Positions 1 through 10,500 of a DNA stretch of 14,290 nucleotides are shown piece after piece. Origin of the DNA: Clostridia bacterium. GTDB lineage: Bacteria > Bacillota > Clostridia > Christensenellales > Borkfalkiaceae. The notes beneath the pieces are model-generated. The model had not been told where the DNA came from, ran no database searches, and saw only the letters and a list, made by a program, of their open reading frames with translations. The position numbers and the translations under genes were made by a program. Where the stretch lies: assembly GCA_029063275.1 (NCBI GenBank), contig JAIDOO010000311.1:1-14290 (forward strand), given 5' to 3'. Positions within the stretch are counted from its first letter, which is position 1. Each line of letters begins with the position of its first letter.

Positions 1-2
1 AT

Positions 3-3000
3 TTATTCCTCTTTGTTTCCGCCGTCCTCGGCATCGGTGCCGTTAATTTCTTCGTCGGAAACTACTTCTGTTTTTTCAGTCTTTTTAAAGATTTTGCCGA
101 ATACCGCCACGCCGAATACCTTGATGCCGAATTTTAATTCCAGAATCATGAATACGACTGCGGCGATAATGATTAAGCCGAGTACTCCGCCCGCAACCGA
201 AAGACCTATAACAAGTCCGTTGGGGTTGCCCGCTTCTTCTTCGTTGCCGCCGCCCGCTTCGTTTACGGTTATGGGAATCATTATCCTGAGTCCGGTGTAT
301 TCGCCCGTACCCGCAACGTAAACGTTTTTGCTGAGGGTCGTAAGCTCTCTGTCGTAATAAGCTTCGAGTATTACCTTGCTCATATCCGCAAGCTCGGTCG
401 AGTAGTCGTCGTAATTGACAATGAGCACAAGACCGTTAAGGCTGAACCTTTCACCCTCGGTATAAACCGATTTGTGGGTGCTGGCGTTGCTTATCGAGAA
501 CGACTTGGGAGTTACGGCAATGCCGAAGTGCGCTTTGACGCTCTTCAACGCATTTTCTACCGCGAATAGCCTTTGCTCGTTTTCTTCGCCGAAAAGCTCA
601 AACTGATAATCGCTTGCAAGTATATTATACAACTCGTGAGCGGAAATGACAAGCGCTGAAAACTCACTTACCATAGTTTTATTGCTTTCGTTAACCTCTA
701 ACGAGCTCCAACTTGCGATTTCTTCAAGCGTAGGGAAGCTGTTTACGGCGTTTATCAACGCTCTTGTAGTGTCGTCCATAAGCTCGCCGAGCTCCGCGCT
801 GAAGCCGAAGTAGCTCCTATAAATATAATTATCGTAACCGCTTCCGTTAGAAGGATAGCTAATCTTTAAATCCGATTTCTGTGGTGCAACAAGTACAGAG
901 CTTACGTAGTTCCATACTTCTTTCGAGCCGAAGTTGCGCGCAAACGGAACCCAGTGAGAAAAATCGGATAAATCTTCTCCCGAATATTCGCCGATGTAGT
1001 AGAACTCCGACAAAAGCACGGGTGCGTTGATTGACTCGAACTGATAGTGGGTGATACCGCTTTCGAAGAATGCCGCGTCGCCTATTGTCTTTACGCTGTA
1101 AGGAAGTATTACTTTTTCTACCGCGCCGTCCGCAAGGCTTGCCATAGCGTATGCCTTGACGGTTGCAGTGCCTTCTTTTATCGAATAGGTCTTAGTATTC
1201 TCCTCGTCCGTATCCGCAACCTTTGCCGTGGGATAAGCGGTCAGCTCAAAGCTGTCCTCTCTTCCCGATACGGTGTCGAGAATTCTGTACAGAACGCCGT
1301 TCTCTACGAAGAATTTCGTCGCGCCGTCGCCCGTAATTGCGAACGCGGTGAGATTTGCGGAATTTGCAAACGCGCCGTAGCCGATTGTGCGGACGCTCGT
1401 GGGGATTTCAACTGTTGTTTCAAGTCCACCGAAGAATGCAAAGCTTCCTATGCTTTCGGCAACGGGGATTGAAAGGCTTTCGAATTCCACAAGATAGAAC
1501 GCACCGTCCCCTATCGTCTTTGCGTTTGTAAGGTTGAGCTCGGTCAAGCCCGAACAGCCGTAGAACGCCATATTGCCGAAATGTTCGATTTTACTTAGGT
1601 CTGTATTTTTAAGCGCCCTGCAACCGTAGAACGCGCCGTTTGAAATATCGGTTACGTTTTTAAGATCGATTTCTTCGAGCGCGGTACAGCCCATAAAGGC
1701 GCCCTCGCCGATAACTTTCGTTTTGCCGCCTATAACGACCTCGGTAAGCTTAGCACAGCCGATTACCGACAACGTGTCGTCCGTGAGTACGGTTGAGCCG
1801 AAGGTATAATCGCCGACGGTTGTTGCATTTTCTCCGAAGGTTACGCGTTCGAGCGAGGTACAGCCGACAAAGGTGTATGCTCCGAGGCTTGTAACCGAGG
1901 GCATTACCGCCGAAGTTAAAGCGTTACAGCCGTAGAATACGCTGCTGCCCATAGTCTTTACGCCGTCGGGCAGGGTTACGGTTTTAAGAGCCGTACAGCG
2001 GTAGAACGCCGCGTCGCCTATCGAAGCGAGTTGAGAATTTTCCTCAAAATCAACAGTCGCAAGGTTTGCGCAGTTCATAAACGCGCCCGCGCCTATCGAT
2101 TTTACTTCTTTATTGATTTTAACGGTTGTAAGTCGGGTGCCCGTAAACGCGTAAGCGGAAATATCGGTAACTGTTGCGGGAATAGTAACCGAACCGAGGT
2201 TGGAATTCGCAAATGCGCCCACACCTATTAAGGTTACTCCCGAGAGATTAATCGTACCGCTTGCAAACACGCTTCCGGAGAACGCGTAAGGCGCGATTGC
2301 CGTAGTTCCGGATTTGAGCGCAAAGCCCGAAGGGATTGACTTGGGCGCAATCAACAGCGTTGTGCCGTTGTAAACCGCGCCGTTTTCAACCGTGTAACCC
2401 GAGCCGTTTGCCGCGGCAAAGCTTACGGTAACGCCGTCAAATACTCTGTCGCCGAAGCGGGTAAGACCTGCCGGTACCGCGAAGCTCGTAAGAGCGGAGC
2501 AGTTTGCAAAAGCCATATCGCCGATTTCGCTAACCTCTTTACCGTTGAAATCCACGGTTGCAAGCTTTACGCAGTTATAGAACGCATAGTCGCTTATTAT
2601 ATAGGTATCGGATACCTGCTCCGTTTCGGATTTGCCGAAAGTAACGGTTTCGAGATTAGTACAGCCTGAAAATGCGTTTGCTTCAACGGTCTTTGTGTTT
2701 ATCGTAATCTCTCTGAGCGAGGTACAACCGTTGAACATATTAGTGCCGATTGCCGTGTAATAACCCGTTTTGACGTCGGTAAGCTTGGTACAGCCTGCAA
2801 ACACGTACGAGCCCGCAACGTGCATACCGGTAAGATCGATGCTTTCAAGCGAGGTACAGCCGTAGAACGCCCTCGAGTTCATAGTACCGATGTTATCCAT
2901 CTTGACAATCGTTTTAAGCGAAGTACAGCCTTCGAAAGCCGACCTGTCTACGGTTATCGTTTTGCAGTTTGAAAGGTCTACCTTTTCAAGCGCTGTACAG

Positions 3001-6000
3001 CCCGAGAATGCGTAACGCATTATGGTAGTAAGGCTTGAGTCGGGAATCTCCATCGCGTCTTTCTGAATGAAGTAAACCTCTCTCAGCGCCGTACAATTTA
3101 CAAACGCCCTTATATCGATCGAAGTAACGGTTGAAGGAATAATCAACACTTCCATAGTCGAGTTATCCTCAAACGCCTCTTCGCCGATAGTCAGTATATT
3201 TTTATCGTTGGGAATTTCTACTATTTTTTCGGTTCCGCTGTACCTTGTAAGCCTGTTGTTTGAAACGGTGTACGGGTCCTGCACGGCAAGCGTTACGCTT
3301 GCGGCGCATCTGGGAATGCTTCCGTCGTAAATTTCAGCGTAAATCGAAGCGTTGCCCTTTGTATTGTGGACAGTAACGTTACCGTTTTGGTCAACCTCTG
3401 CTATATCGGTATTGCTGGAACTCCATACAACCGTATAGTTTGAAAGATTGTAGTACCACGGCTCGGCAATGAGGTCGAGAGTAAAGGTTACGCCCGCATT
3501 TACCCTTACGACGCCCGTTGCTTTGACAAGACTGTCAAGATTATCCCGTATCATTCCGAACGACAGCGCTGTCGGGAACGTGAGCTTTTTGCCGTTATCC
3601 ACTACCGTTACGTTAATGCTCTTACTTACGCCGTTGGCGCCGATTACCGTTACGGTTGCGGGAATATTTGCCCTTGTGGGCGCTACGCCGAAGATTTCGC
3701 CGTTATACACTCTGACATAACGCTCGCTGCTTGTGGTCCACGTAAAGTTCGAAGGATTTGCACTGCCTTGAATCTGTAAGTTTACTTTATAAGTTTCGTT
3801 TACGCCGACAACGATATCGGTATTGCCTATAATTTCAAATTCAGAAGGCAATACGTTTGCCGTAGATCTGGCGAAATCGATTTGGAAAACTCTGTGGTTT
3901 AACGCGTAGTCGTCGATCTGGGCATACAGTCTGTTTTTATAAGTTTCGGGCTGAGCCATCAGGTCGGTTATATCGATAGTTACCGTTGTGGTGCCGTTTT
4001 TAACCGAATTGTAAACAGGGGTTATATAGTCGGTTACAAGCCTTAAATCGGTCAACGTCGTAGGATTGCCGGGGTCGTTGTATTCCGCACAGCAGAGGAT
4101 TACCGATTGGGCGTAGGTGTTGTCGTAAATATCCAAATCGAGATATACGCTCTGCCACTCCCTGCCCGAGGTATCCTTGTGGTCTACGTATCTGATACGC
4201 GAATCCAGAAGAATGGGCGCCTCGTAGTCGACGTAGAAGGTCATTGAGAAAGTGTTGTCTTCCGTCTTTATGCCCTGCTCGTATTGCTCTACGTTGAAGT
4301 AGAAATAGAAATCGAGCGCGTACTTGCCGTTGTTGACAAGACCAAGCACTTCGGGGTCGAATTCCAATAGAACCTGCGAGGGGGTCGAAGCTCCGCCGCC
4401 TGCATACGCCTTGTTAAGGCGGTATACGTTATCGCTCTTTATCAACTCGCCCGTTTCCGCGTCGGACAGGTCGTACGTTACGACCGCCGCGTTTCTGAGA
4501 AGTCCCGCATATAAAGCGCGTATCTGGTAGGTTGTAAGATAATTCGAAGGGTCGTCGTCGCCGTAATACCAGTTATAGCGCGAAATTGCCGCGTGCTCGG
4601 CGTCGGCGTAAATCTGTTCTGCCGATTCGTCCTGGGTGTAAGCGTAACTGCCCATAGGCACGGAATATCTATTGTCGTAGTAATTTGCAAACGCCTGCGT
4701 AGCCCAGACGCTTTCCTTGAGTTTTTGCTCTTCCGGCGTCGACTTATCCTGCTGTGATTCAGCGATTTCATACACGCTGTAATCGAGCATGGGAGCCGCC
4801 TCCCAGTCGCCGTAGAAGCCCATATAGGGAAGATTTAAGTCGCACTGCCCTTCGGTCTGCGATTTGAGGGTGATAAAGCCTTCGACAAACATACCGTTGG
4901 GGAAGCTTGTGGTTATATAATTCTTCTCCGCCTGCGAAAGCTCCAGCGTTACGGTGATTTTTGCGGATGAGCCCGCCTTTACCGCGAATACTTCACCTGC
5001 GCCGAGCGAGCGTGAAGCGCCGTTTTCGCTTATCGACCAAACGGGTGCGATATCATTGAGGAAGTAAGCCTTTTCTGCAACCGACAACCTGTCGGTTGAA
5101 AGAGTTTCGGTAAAGAGCTGTGCGCTTGCGATAAATTCAAGGTCGTTTGCGCCGAAGTTTGTAACGTTCAGACTGAACGTGTACTTACCTACTCCGTCCT
5201 CGTCCTCGCCGAGCTCGACTTTGGGTCTGTTGTCCTCCGCCGCATACTTGTCGTTTTCCTCGTCGGTCCACAGGTAAGCGCCTGTGCCGAACGCATTTTT
5301 CAACGTTGCAAGTCCCGAGCCTTGTTTTCTGGGCGAGTAGGGCAAGCCGTAAACGTCGTAAACGGTTGTTGCGGTACTCATTACAAGCTGGTTGACAAGC
5401 TGAGTGATTTTCAGCGAGTCGCCGCCGTGGATTGCCGCAAGGTCTTTTTTAACGTAGCTGCGCAGAAGCGCAACGAAGCCCGCAAGATTGGGCGACGCCA
5501 TAGAGGTTCCGCTCAACTCGTCGTAGCCGCCTGCAACTGTCGAAGTAATTTCGCCGCCGTGTGCGGTAACGTCAGGTTTAAGCTTTAAATCGGGAGTTGC
5601 ACCCCATGACGAATATTCGTTCATAAAGGGTCCCGCGAGATAGTTTGAATTGATTTCGATATAGCCGTGGGTAATGGGTTTGCCGCTTTCGTTATAGCAA
5701 AGCTTTGTACCTGCGTCCATAGTTATGGAAACTGCGGGAATAGGGTCTTCGATTTCGCCGACCGACATACCTATCGAACCCGCGACGTTATTGTAAACTA
5801 TTATCGCGTCCGCATACTGCATTGCCGTCCTTATCTTCGCCTCGAATGTGGTTGTGCCGCGGCGGACAAGCGCGATAGTTCTGTATTGGCTGTCGTTCAA
5901 AAGCGCTTTGACGCTTGCGCTGTAGTTAGACTCCTGCCCTGCGCCGGGAACCACAACGTATTTGAAAATTTCACTGGTATTATTGCCTAAAAGCTGTTTG

Positions 6001-7493
6001 GCAAATTCGAATCTGACCGCGTTTGCGTCGCTGGATTCGGTGTAGAAAATCGGAGCCGCATAATTTGTGTCTGCGTTTGCGACCATAAAGGGCGCTTGCT
6101 GACCGTTTACGCTGGCAACCGAAACCGCGCCGTCGAAGGTCGAGGGCGAACCTACCGTACCCGAGTCGGGGTTGGTTGCGAGGTTGGTACCGAACGCACT
6201 GCCGAAGCCCGCGCTGTACTCGTTGCTTGCCGCGCATATAAGGCTAATCCCCGCGCCCTTGACTGCCCTGTAACAGTCGTCCAGAAGCTGACCTTCGTCA
6301 TCGTCGTCGAGGAAGCCCGACGAGAAGCCCGAGGGAGTTCCGAGGGACATATTGATTACGTCAACGCCGAGAGATACGCAGTCCTCGAGCGCGGCTACAA
6401 GGTTTTCAGTGGTAGCTCCGCCGAGCTCGTCGCTCTCGAAGTCGTCGGTGAACACCTTGCAGATTACGAGCTGAGCATTGGGAGCAACGCCCTTAAACTC
6501 GCTTTTAACAAGATTTCCGTCTTTGTCTTTATAGCTGTCGGCGTGTCCCGCAACAATACCCGCAACGTGCGTGCCGTGCTGTGAATACGAGGGATAAACG
6601 TCCGCGTCGCCGTCGGCATAGTCGTAAGCAAAGGGAACCTTTAAGCTTACGTAAACGTCGTCTGCGGTAATATTTTTGCCGTTTGCCGCCGAAAGGGTAG
6701 TCGCGTTAAATACATTTTCGTTGAGCTTTGACGCAACGTACGATTTGTCCATAGCCACTTCCGAACTGTCGGGCATATAGGTTGTAAACGCTTCGTGCGT
6801 GTAGTCAAGACCGGTATCCAGTACCGCTACGGTCATTCCGCTTCCGTCATAGCCGTATTCGTCGATAATATCCGAAGAGTTGTAAATACCCGTTGCGTAC
6901 ACGTTGCTGTAATTGCTTGGCGTGCTTGCCACGACGTCATCTGCCGAAACCGCTTCGGGATACGAATAGGTTTGCGAGAGATACGCCGCCTTCACGCTTG
7001 CAACGCTTTTTATCGCGGAGATTTGGGAGGCGTCCACTTCTATTGCAACCGCGTTTGTTACCGTGGTGTACTGATAACGCAGTTTGTAACTTACGCCCAT
7101 CGAGGACAGCGAATTCAAAAAGTCGTTCTGCGCCTCTTTTATCGATTTGATTTTTTTACTGCCTGCATACGAAGAAAGGTAGTCCGTAACCGATTCGCCG
7201 TCGGGAACGCTGTCCGCAACCGAGTCGGAATTAAGTCTTACTATAACAGTGCGGGTCCCGCTTGCGGTCGTATAGCCCGCGTTCTGCAGAACGGACGGAC
7301 TAAGATTTTGCAGTGCAACACTGCTTACGTCAACCTTGCCGGTTACGTCCGTGAAATTTACCGTATCGTATTTTTCCGCGGCAATCGTGCCTGAGCCCTT
7401 TGTATCGGCAAAAGCAAGAACGTTACCCGCGACGAAAGTCGCCGCCATTATTCCCGTAAGCCAGACGCAAGCCGCACGTCTTAATTTTGTCAT
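3..7493 (-). CDS. Giant cell-surface subtilase with Ig-like and BspA-type LRR domains and C-terminal membrane anchor
   Basis: Predicted extracellular S8 serine endopeptidase of 2496 residues. The start at 7493 has GGAGG five bases upstream and gives a signal peptide (about residues 1-29, ending VLAFA). Order: I9-like propeptide about 81-175; catalytic domain about 215-690 with triad D226 (AVLDTG), H306 (HGTHVAG) and S664 (GTSMASP), and oxyanion N424 (AASNE); a PA-like insert about 465-615 between H and S, as in lactocepin and C5a peptidases; Fn3-like region about 757-1210 including LPYMGFYGDW; two Big_2-like Ig domains about 1215-1298 and 1325-1404; leucine-rich repeats about 1408-2150; unassigned 2151-2330; Big_3-like Ig domain about 2332-2410; membrane helix about 2425-2450; short cytosolic tail, basic then acidic. 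No LPXTG motif is visible. All catalytic residues are present, so it is probably active. The target is unknown. It follows the lipoprotein gene after a terminator; I found only a weak candidate promoter of its own. Confidence 0.93.
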   Translation of the reverse strand: MTKLRRAACVWLTGIMAATFVAGNVLAFADTKGSGTIAAEKYDTVNFTDVTGKVDVSSVALQNLSPSVLQNAGYTTASGTRTVIVRLNSDSVADSVPDGESVTDYLSSYAGSKKIKSIKEAQNDFLNSLSSMGVSYKLRYQYTTVTNAVAIEVDASQISAIKSVASVKAAYLSQTYSYPEAVSADDVVASTPSNYSNVYATGIYNSSDIIDEYGYDGSGMTVAVLDTGLDYTHEAFTTYMPDSSEVAMDKSYVASKLNENVFNATTLSAANGKNITADDVYVSLKVPFAYDYADGDADVYPSYSQHGTHVAGIVAGHADSYKDKDGNLVKSEFKGVAPNAQLVICKVFTDDFESDELGGATTENLVAALEDCVSLGVDVINMSLGTPSGFSSGFLDDDDEGQLLDDCYRAVKGAGISLICAASNEYSAGFGSAFGTNLATNPDSGTVGSPSTFDGAVSVASVNGQQAPFMVANADTNYAAPIFYTESSDANAVRFEFAKQLLGNNTSEIFKYVVVPGAGQESNYSASVKALLNDSQYRTIALVRRGTTTFEAKIRTAMQYADAIIVYNNVAGSIGMSVGEIEDPIPAVSITMDAGTKLCYNESGKPITHGYIEINSNYLAGPFMNEYSSWGATPDLKLKPDVTAHGGEITSTVAGGYDELSGTSMASPNLAGFVALLRSYVKKDLAAIHGGDSLKITQLVNQLVMSTATTVYDVYGLPYSPRKQGSGLATLKNAFGTGAYLWTDEENDKYAAEDNRPKVELGEDEDGVGKYTFSLNVTNFGANDLEFIASAQLFTETLSTDRLSVAEKAYFLNDIAPVWSISENGASRSLGAGEVFAVKAGSSAKITVTLELSQAEKNYITTSFPNGMFVEGFITLKSQTEGQCDLNLPYMGFYGDWEAAPMLDYSVYEIAESQQDKSTPEEQKLKESVWATQAFANYYDNRYSVPMGSYAYTQDESAEQIYADAEHAAISRYNWYYGDDDPSNYLTTYQIRALYAGLLRNAAVVTYDLSDAETGELIKSDNVYRLNKAYAGGGASTPSQVLLEFDPEVLGLVNNGKYALDFYFYFNVEQYEQGIKTEDNTFSMTFYVDYEAPILLDSRIRYVDHKDTSGREWQSVYLDLDIYDNTYAQSVILCCAEYNDPGNPTTLTDLRLVTDYITPVYNSVKNGTTTVTIDITDLMAQPETYKNRLYAQIDDYALNHRVFQIDFARSTANVLPSEFEIIGNTDIVVGVNETYKVNLQIQGSANPSNFTWTTSSERYVRVYNGEIFGVAPTRANIPATVTVIGANGVSKSINVTVVDNGKKLTFPTALSFGMIRDNLDSLVKATGVVRVNAGVTFTLDLIAEPWYYNLSNYTVVWSSSNTDIAEVDQNGNVTVHNTKGNASIYAEIYDGSIPRCAASVTLAVQDPYTVSNNRLTRYSGTEKIVEIPNDKNILTIGEEAFEDNSTMEVLIIPSTVTSIDIRAFVNCTALREVYFIQKDAMEIPDSSLTTIMRYAFSGCTALEKVDLSNCKTITVDRSAFEGCTSLKTIVKMDNIGTMNSRAFYGCTSLESIDLTGMHVAGSYVFAGCTKLTDVKTGYYTAIGTNMFNGCTSLREITINTKTVEANAFSGCTNLETVTFGKSETEQVSDTYIISDYAFYNCVKLATVDFNGKEVSEIGDMAFANCSALTSFAVPAGLTRFGDRVFDGVTVSFAAANGSGYTVENGAVYNGTTLLIAPKSIPSGFALKSGTTAIAPYAFSGSVFASGTINLSGVTLIGVGAFANSNLGSVTIPATVTDISAYAFTGTRLTTVKINKEVKSIGAGAFMNCANLATVDFEENSQLASIGDAAFYRCTALKTVTLPDGVKTMGSSVFYGCNALTSAVMPSVTSLGAYTFVGCTSLERVTFGENATTVGDYTFGSTVLTDDTLSVIGCAKLTEVVIGGKTKVIGEGAFMGCTALEEIDLKNVTDISNGAFYGCRALKNTDLSKIEHFGNMAFYGCSGLTELNLTNAKTIGDGAFYLVEFESLSIPVAESIGSFAFFGGLETTVEIPTSVRTIGYGAFANSANLTAFAITGDGATKFFVENGVLYRILDTVSGREDSFELTAYPTAKVADTDEENTKTYSIKEGTATVKAYAMASLADGAVEKVILPYSVKTIGDAAFFESGITHYQFESINAPVLLSEFYYIGEYSGEDLSDFSHWVPFARNFGSKEVWNYVSSVLVAPQKSDLKISYPSNGSGYDNYIYRSYFGFSAELGELMDDTTRALINAVNSFPTLEEIASWSSLEVNESNKTMVSEFSALVISAHELYNILASDYQFELFGEENEQRLFAVENALKSVKAHFGIAVTPKSFSISNASTHKSVYTEGERFSLNGLVLIVNYDDYSTELADMSKVILEAYYDRELTTLSKNVYVAGTGEYTGLRIMIPITVNEAGGGNEEEAGNPNGLVIGLSVAGGVLGLIIIAAVVFMILELKFGIKVFGVAVFGKIFKKTEKTEVVSDEEINGTDAEDGGNKEE
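1044..3272 (-). repeat. BspA-type leucine-rich repeat array (about 27 copies) within the surface protease
   Basis: Residues about 1408-2150 of the protease repeat a unit of roughly 20-26 residues with the pattern IG..AF.GCT.L..V.(I/L)P..V, the signature of LRR_5/BspA (Treponema-type) repeats. I counted about 27 AF or AF-like cores, for example SGCTAL near 1498, YGCTSL near 1545 and MGCTAL near 1935. The DNA repeats too: variants of gtacagcc recur near 1684, 1858, 2661, 2791, 2853, 2924 and 2994. The array is interrupted by two longer units near residues 1690-1730 and 2055-2110 containing VENG(A/V)(V/L)Y, a form common in BspA-like proteins. In this family such arrays make a solenoid that binds proteins or host surfaces; the ligand here is not known. 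Confidence 0.9.
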
Positions 7494-7553
7494 GTAAACC
7501 TCCGAAATTCTCTTATCTAAAAATCTGTCTTTCCTATACATTAAACACGGCAA

Positions 7554-7573
7554 AAAGGGCAAAACTGCCCTTT
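7554..7573 (-). terminator. Intrinsic terminator of the lipoprotein gene
   Basis: Read on the minus strand just after the lipoprotein stop (7585-7587), AAAGGGCA and TGCCCTTT form a perfect 8-bp stem (7566-7573 with 7554-7561) around a GTTT loop, followed by two more T before a G. Together with the stem TTT this makes a five-T run. It lies 60 bases upstream of the protease start codon, so it should separate or attenuate transcription between the two large genes. Confidence 0.8.
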
Positions 7574-7584
7574 CGCTTTATTTA

Positions 7585-10500
7585 TCAGTTTCCCGATTCT
7601 TCCTCTTCGTCCTCTTCGGGCGCGACGGTAATCGTGTAGTACGCCGAACCGAAGTCGGAGCTGTAATCGAGCAGGTAAGTTATTTCTTCACCGTCGATTG
7701 TAAGAACCAGGGTGTACTGCATACGGGTAGTATCCTGCTCTTCGATTGTGTAGGTGTACTCGGTACCCTCGTCGGTCGAACCCTTGCCGTTGCCGTAGAA
7801 CGAGAACACAACTCCGTTCTCGTCGGTCGCGGATATCGTATACAGGTTATCGGGTGAAATTATTGCAAAATGTTTGCCGTTACCGCTTACGTATTCGCCG
7901 TCCTTATCTTCGCAGAAGATAGAGTACCAACCGGTTTCGTCCGAACGCAGCAGAACCTGACCGAATTCGTCAATTGTGTACGAGTAGCTTTCTACCGTCT
8001 GACCGTTCTTGACGTATTTTGCCGCGCCGTCAGTAAACACGCTGTTGCCGAAGCCGTCAAGAGTGAGCGTTCCGCCGTCGTAAGCGTAGTCGCCCTTATA
8101 GCTGTCAAAGTCGCCCTTGGTGCAGACGCTGTACATTCCGAAAGTGTTGTTCACGGTTGAAACCGCAAGCTCTGTTACGTCGCCGCCGTCAAGCAAGTTG
8201 ATATACAGGGGCAGAGCCGTAGGGTCGCCGGGGTCGGTTATCGTAACGTAATTTCCTTCGGGATAATAAGTGAAAGTCAAATTTGCGTTATCGAAGTAAG
8301 TTCCCGTCGCGGTGTAGCTTGCGTCGAATTTGCCGATTACAAGCTTTTCGCCGTAAGAGCCTGCTATATACCACTCGCCAGTAAAGCCGTTGTGAACGTA
8401 AAGCACGGTTGAGCCGTACATAAAGTTGTTGCCCGATTTTGTTATAGTGGTTGCGTTATAGGACACCTCTCTTGCAGTGCCGTCGGTCGAGGTTATAGTC
8501 ATAACGCCCGCGCCGATATCGCCTTTGCCGTTGAAGGTATAAACGCTGCCCGCTTCGTCGATAAGCTGTACGTTGTACCACTTGTCGCGCTGTTGGAGAG
8601 TGAGCGATCCCTCGGTAATCTTGATTGTTCCCGAGTTTTCGTCGTAGCTTATATTATAGGTGTGTCCGTCATACTCGAACGAACCGGTAAGAGTGTTGTC
8701 GACAAGACTGTAGGTTCCGCTTACTGTACCGTCCGCAGTCGTTACGGTAACAACGCCGTTTGCCCCTATAAAGGTTGAGTTTCCGGCAACGTTGTAGTTA
8801 CCGAGGCCGTTAAAGGTTACGTCAAGATTGCCGCTTATCCAGTCGCCCTTGAATTCGTCGTACAGATAGAAGGTCTTGACCGCCGTCGTACCGGTGTTTA
8901 TCTGATATACGCTTCCCCAAAGGGTACGGCTGTTTTCGAGATATACGAGCGCCGCAATCAGCATATCGTTGTTGTACATATATATAACGGGCTTGTTTTC
9001 GTAAGTGGTAACTATTGAAGCGCCGGTTGTGGGATTTACTCCCGTTACAACCGACAGCGTTCCGACCTCTACTTCATATTCGAGGTCATAACCGCCGTAG
9101 CTTGCGCCGTAGTCTATATACGCACTGCCGTAGCCGTCGACCGTTACGCCGTTAAACGTAAGCTCAATGCTGTACATATTGGCAAGGTCGCTCCATACGC
9201 CCGTATAGCTGTACTGCTTGTAGTAGTAAACCGAGCCGTTAGATACAAGGTAGCCTTCAGCAGTGAAGCTGAATTTCGTACCGTTGTTAAGGGTTACAGT
9301 ATCGCCGGATACGGTGTATGAACCGCTTGCGGCAGACGCTTTTGGAACCTTGTTGCCGTCTGCGTCATAGCCGTAGTATTCGTATGACCAGCCGCCCTTG
9401 CCGTCAAAGGTGTATTCCTTATGCGAGCCTGCCGAAAGCTCCCAAGTGCCCGCAAACTTGTCGTATGCAGTAAGGCTCACTCCGTTCACTGCGGTAACGA
9501 CGCCGTTGCCGACAGTTCCGTTTACGGTTGCACCGCTGAGTGAAATCTCGATTGCGTTTCCGTTTACCTTATAGGTGAAATTCTGCTCTACATTGCCGTT
9601 AGTATAAACGCCCGTGCCGTCGGTGTTGAAAAGATATTCAACGCCCGCGCCGTAATATTTGCCGTAGCCGAAGTTTTCAAGCTTCTTCGAAGCGCGTACC
9701 GGCGAATTTGCGGGATAGTACATATTATCCCAAATCGTCATAACGCCGTTTTCGTCAACGGTTGCCTTGAAAGACGAGTACGCGTTTGCCGAAAGTCCGT
9801 CTATTACCGCGATAAAGGTATCGCGCAAGGTTATCGTTTCGCCGTCGTAATAGTAATAAGAAGTACTCGAAAGAGCGCCGTCGCGGTAGATAAGCTCGCC
9901 GTCTGCGGTAAGCTCGATATACTTGCCGCTTCCGATATCCGACCATTGCAGGTAGTAAACGCCCGCAACCTCACCGTAATTTACAAAGCAAGCATAAAGG
10001 GTAACGTCGTGCGTGGGAACATAGCCGTTGGGAACCTTTATGGACAGATCTTCGTCGAAGTAATATCCGAAAGTACGCCAGCCGTCGCCCGAAGTCAAAA
10101 ATTCGGGAATGGTATGACCCTGAAGGGGCAGATACCAGTTAGCCATAGGATAATACTCGTCCTTGACGTTCTGCACGACGGTGCTGTTGCCGCCTACCGT
10201 TCCGTCTTTAAGATTTACCGTTATATTAAATTCGTTGCTCGCCTCAGCCGCGTTTATCGTAGGATAGCCCGCGTTGTTAAACGTCCAGTCTGCCGAGGAC
10301 CAGCCGAGAACGTACTCTATATAATAATTGTTTATAGTAACCGAATCGTCGTTGACTGAAGCGCAATTGTAAACAAGACCGTTGTCCGAGTGGATATATT
10401 CGCCGCCGTTAGCGCCGCCCATACCGAGATGTCCCGCAATATCGCCTGCCTGCCTGAAGCTTGCGCCCGCCGCGGCGGTTGCCGTTGCCTCGCCCGCGAA

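Noticed and set aside
1044..3272. Short repeated gtacagcc-type words that could suggest a CRISPR or other DNA repeat array
   Set aside because: They fall in the frame of the LRR consensus (GCT.L) and are degenerate at codon third positions, so they reflect protein repeats.
1047..7394. Several plus-strand open frames of 60-200 codons opposite the protease gene (for example 6795-7394, 1047-1472, 6096-6584)
   Set aside because: They lie wholly inside a well-supported minus-strand gene, are rich in Arg/Cys/Val as expected of antisense frames, match no family, and lack ribosome binding sites I could see.
7494..7562. Upstream in-frame start for the protease, adding 23 residues
   Set aside because: The ATG at 7493 has an excellent GGAGG and begins a normal signal peptide; the longer form would put a polar stretch before it and would begin inside the terminator hairpin of the preceding gene.
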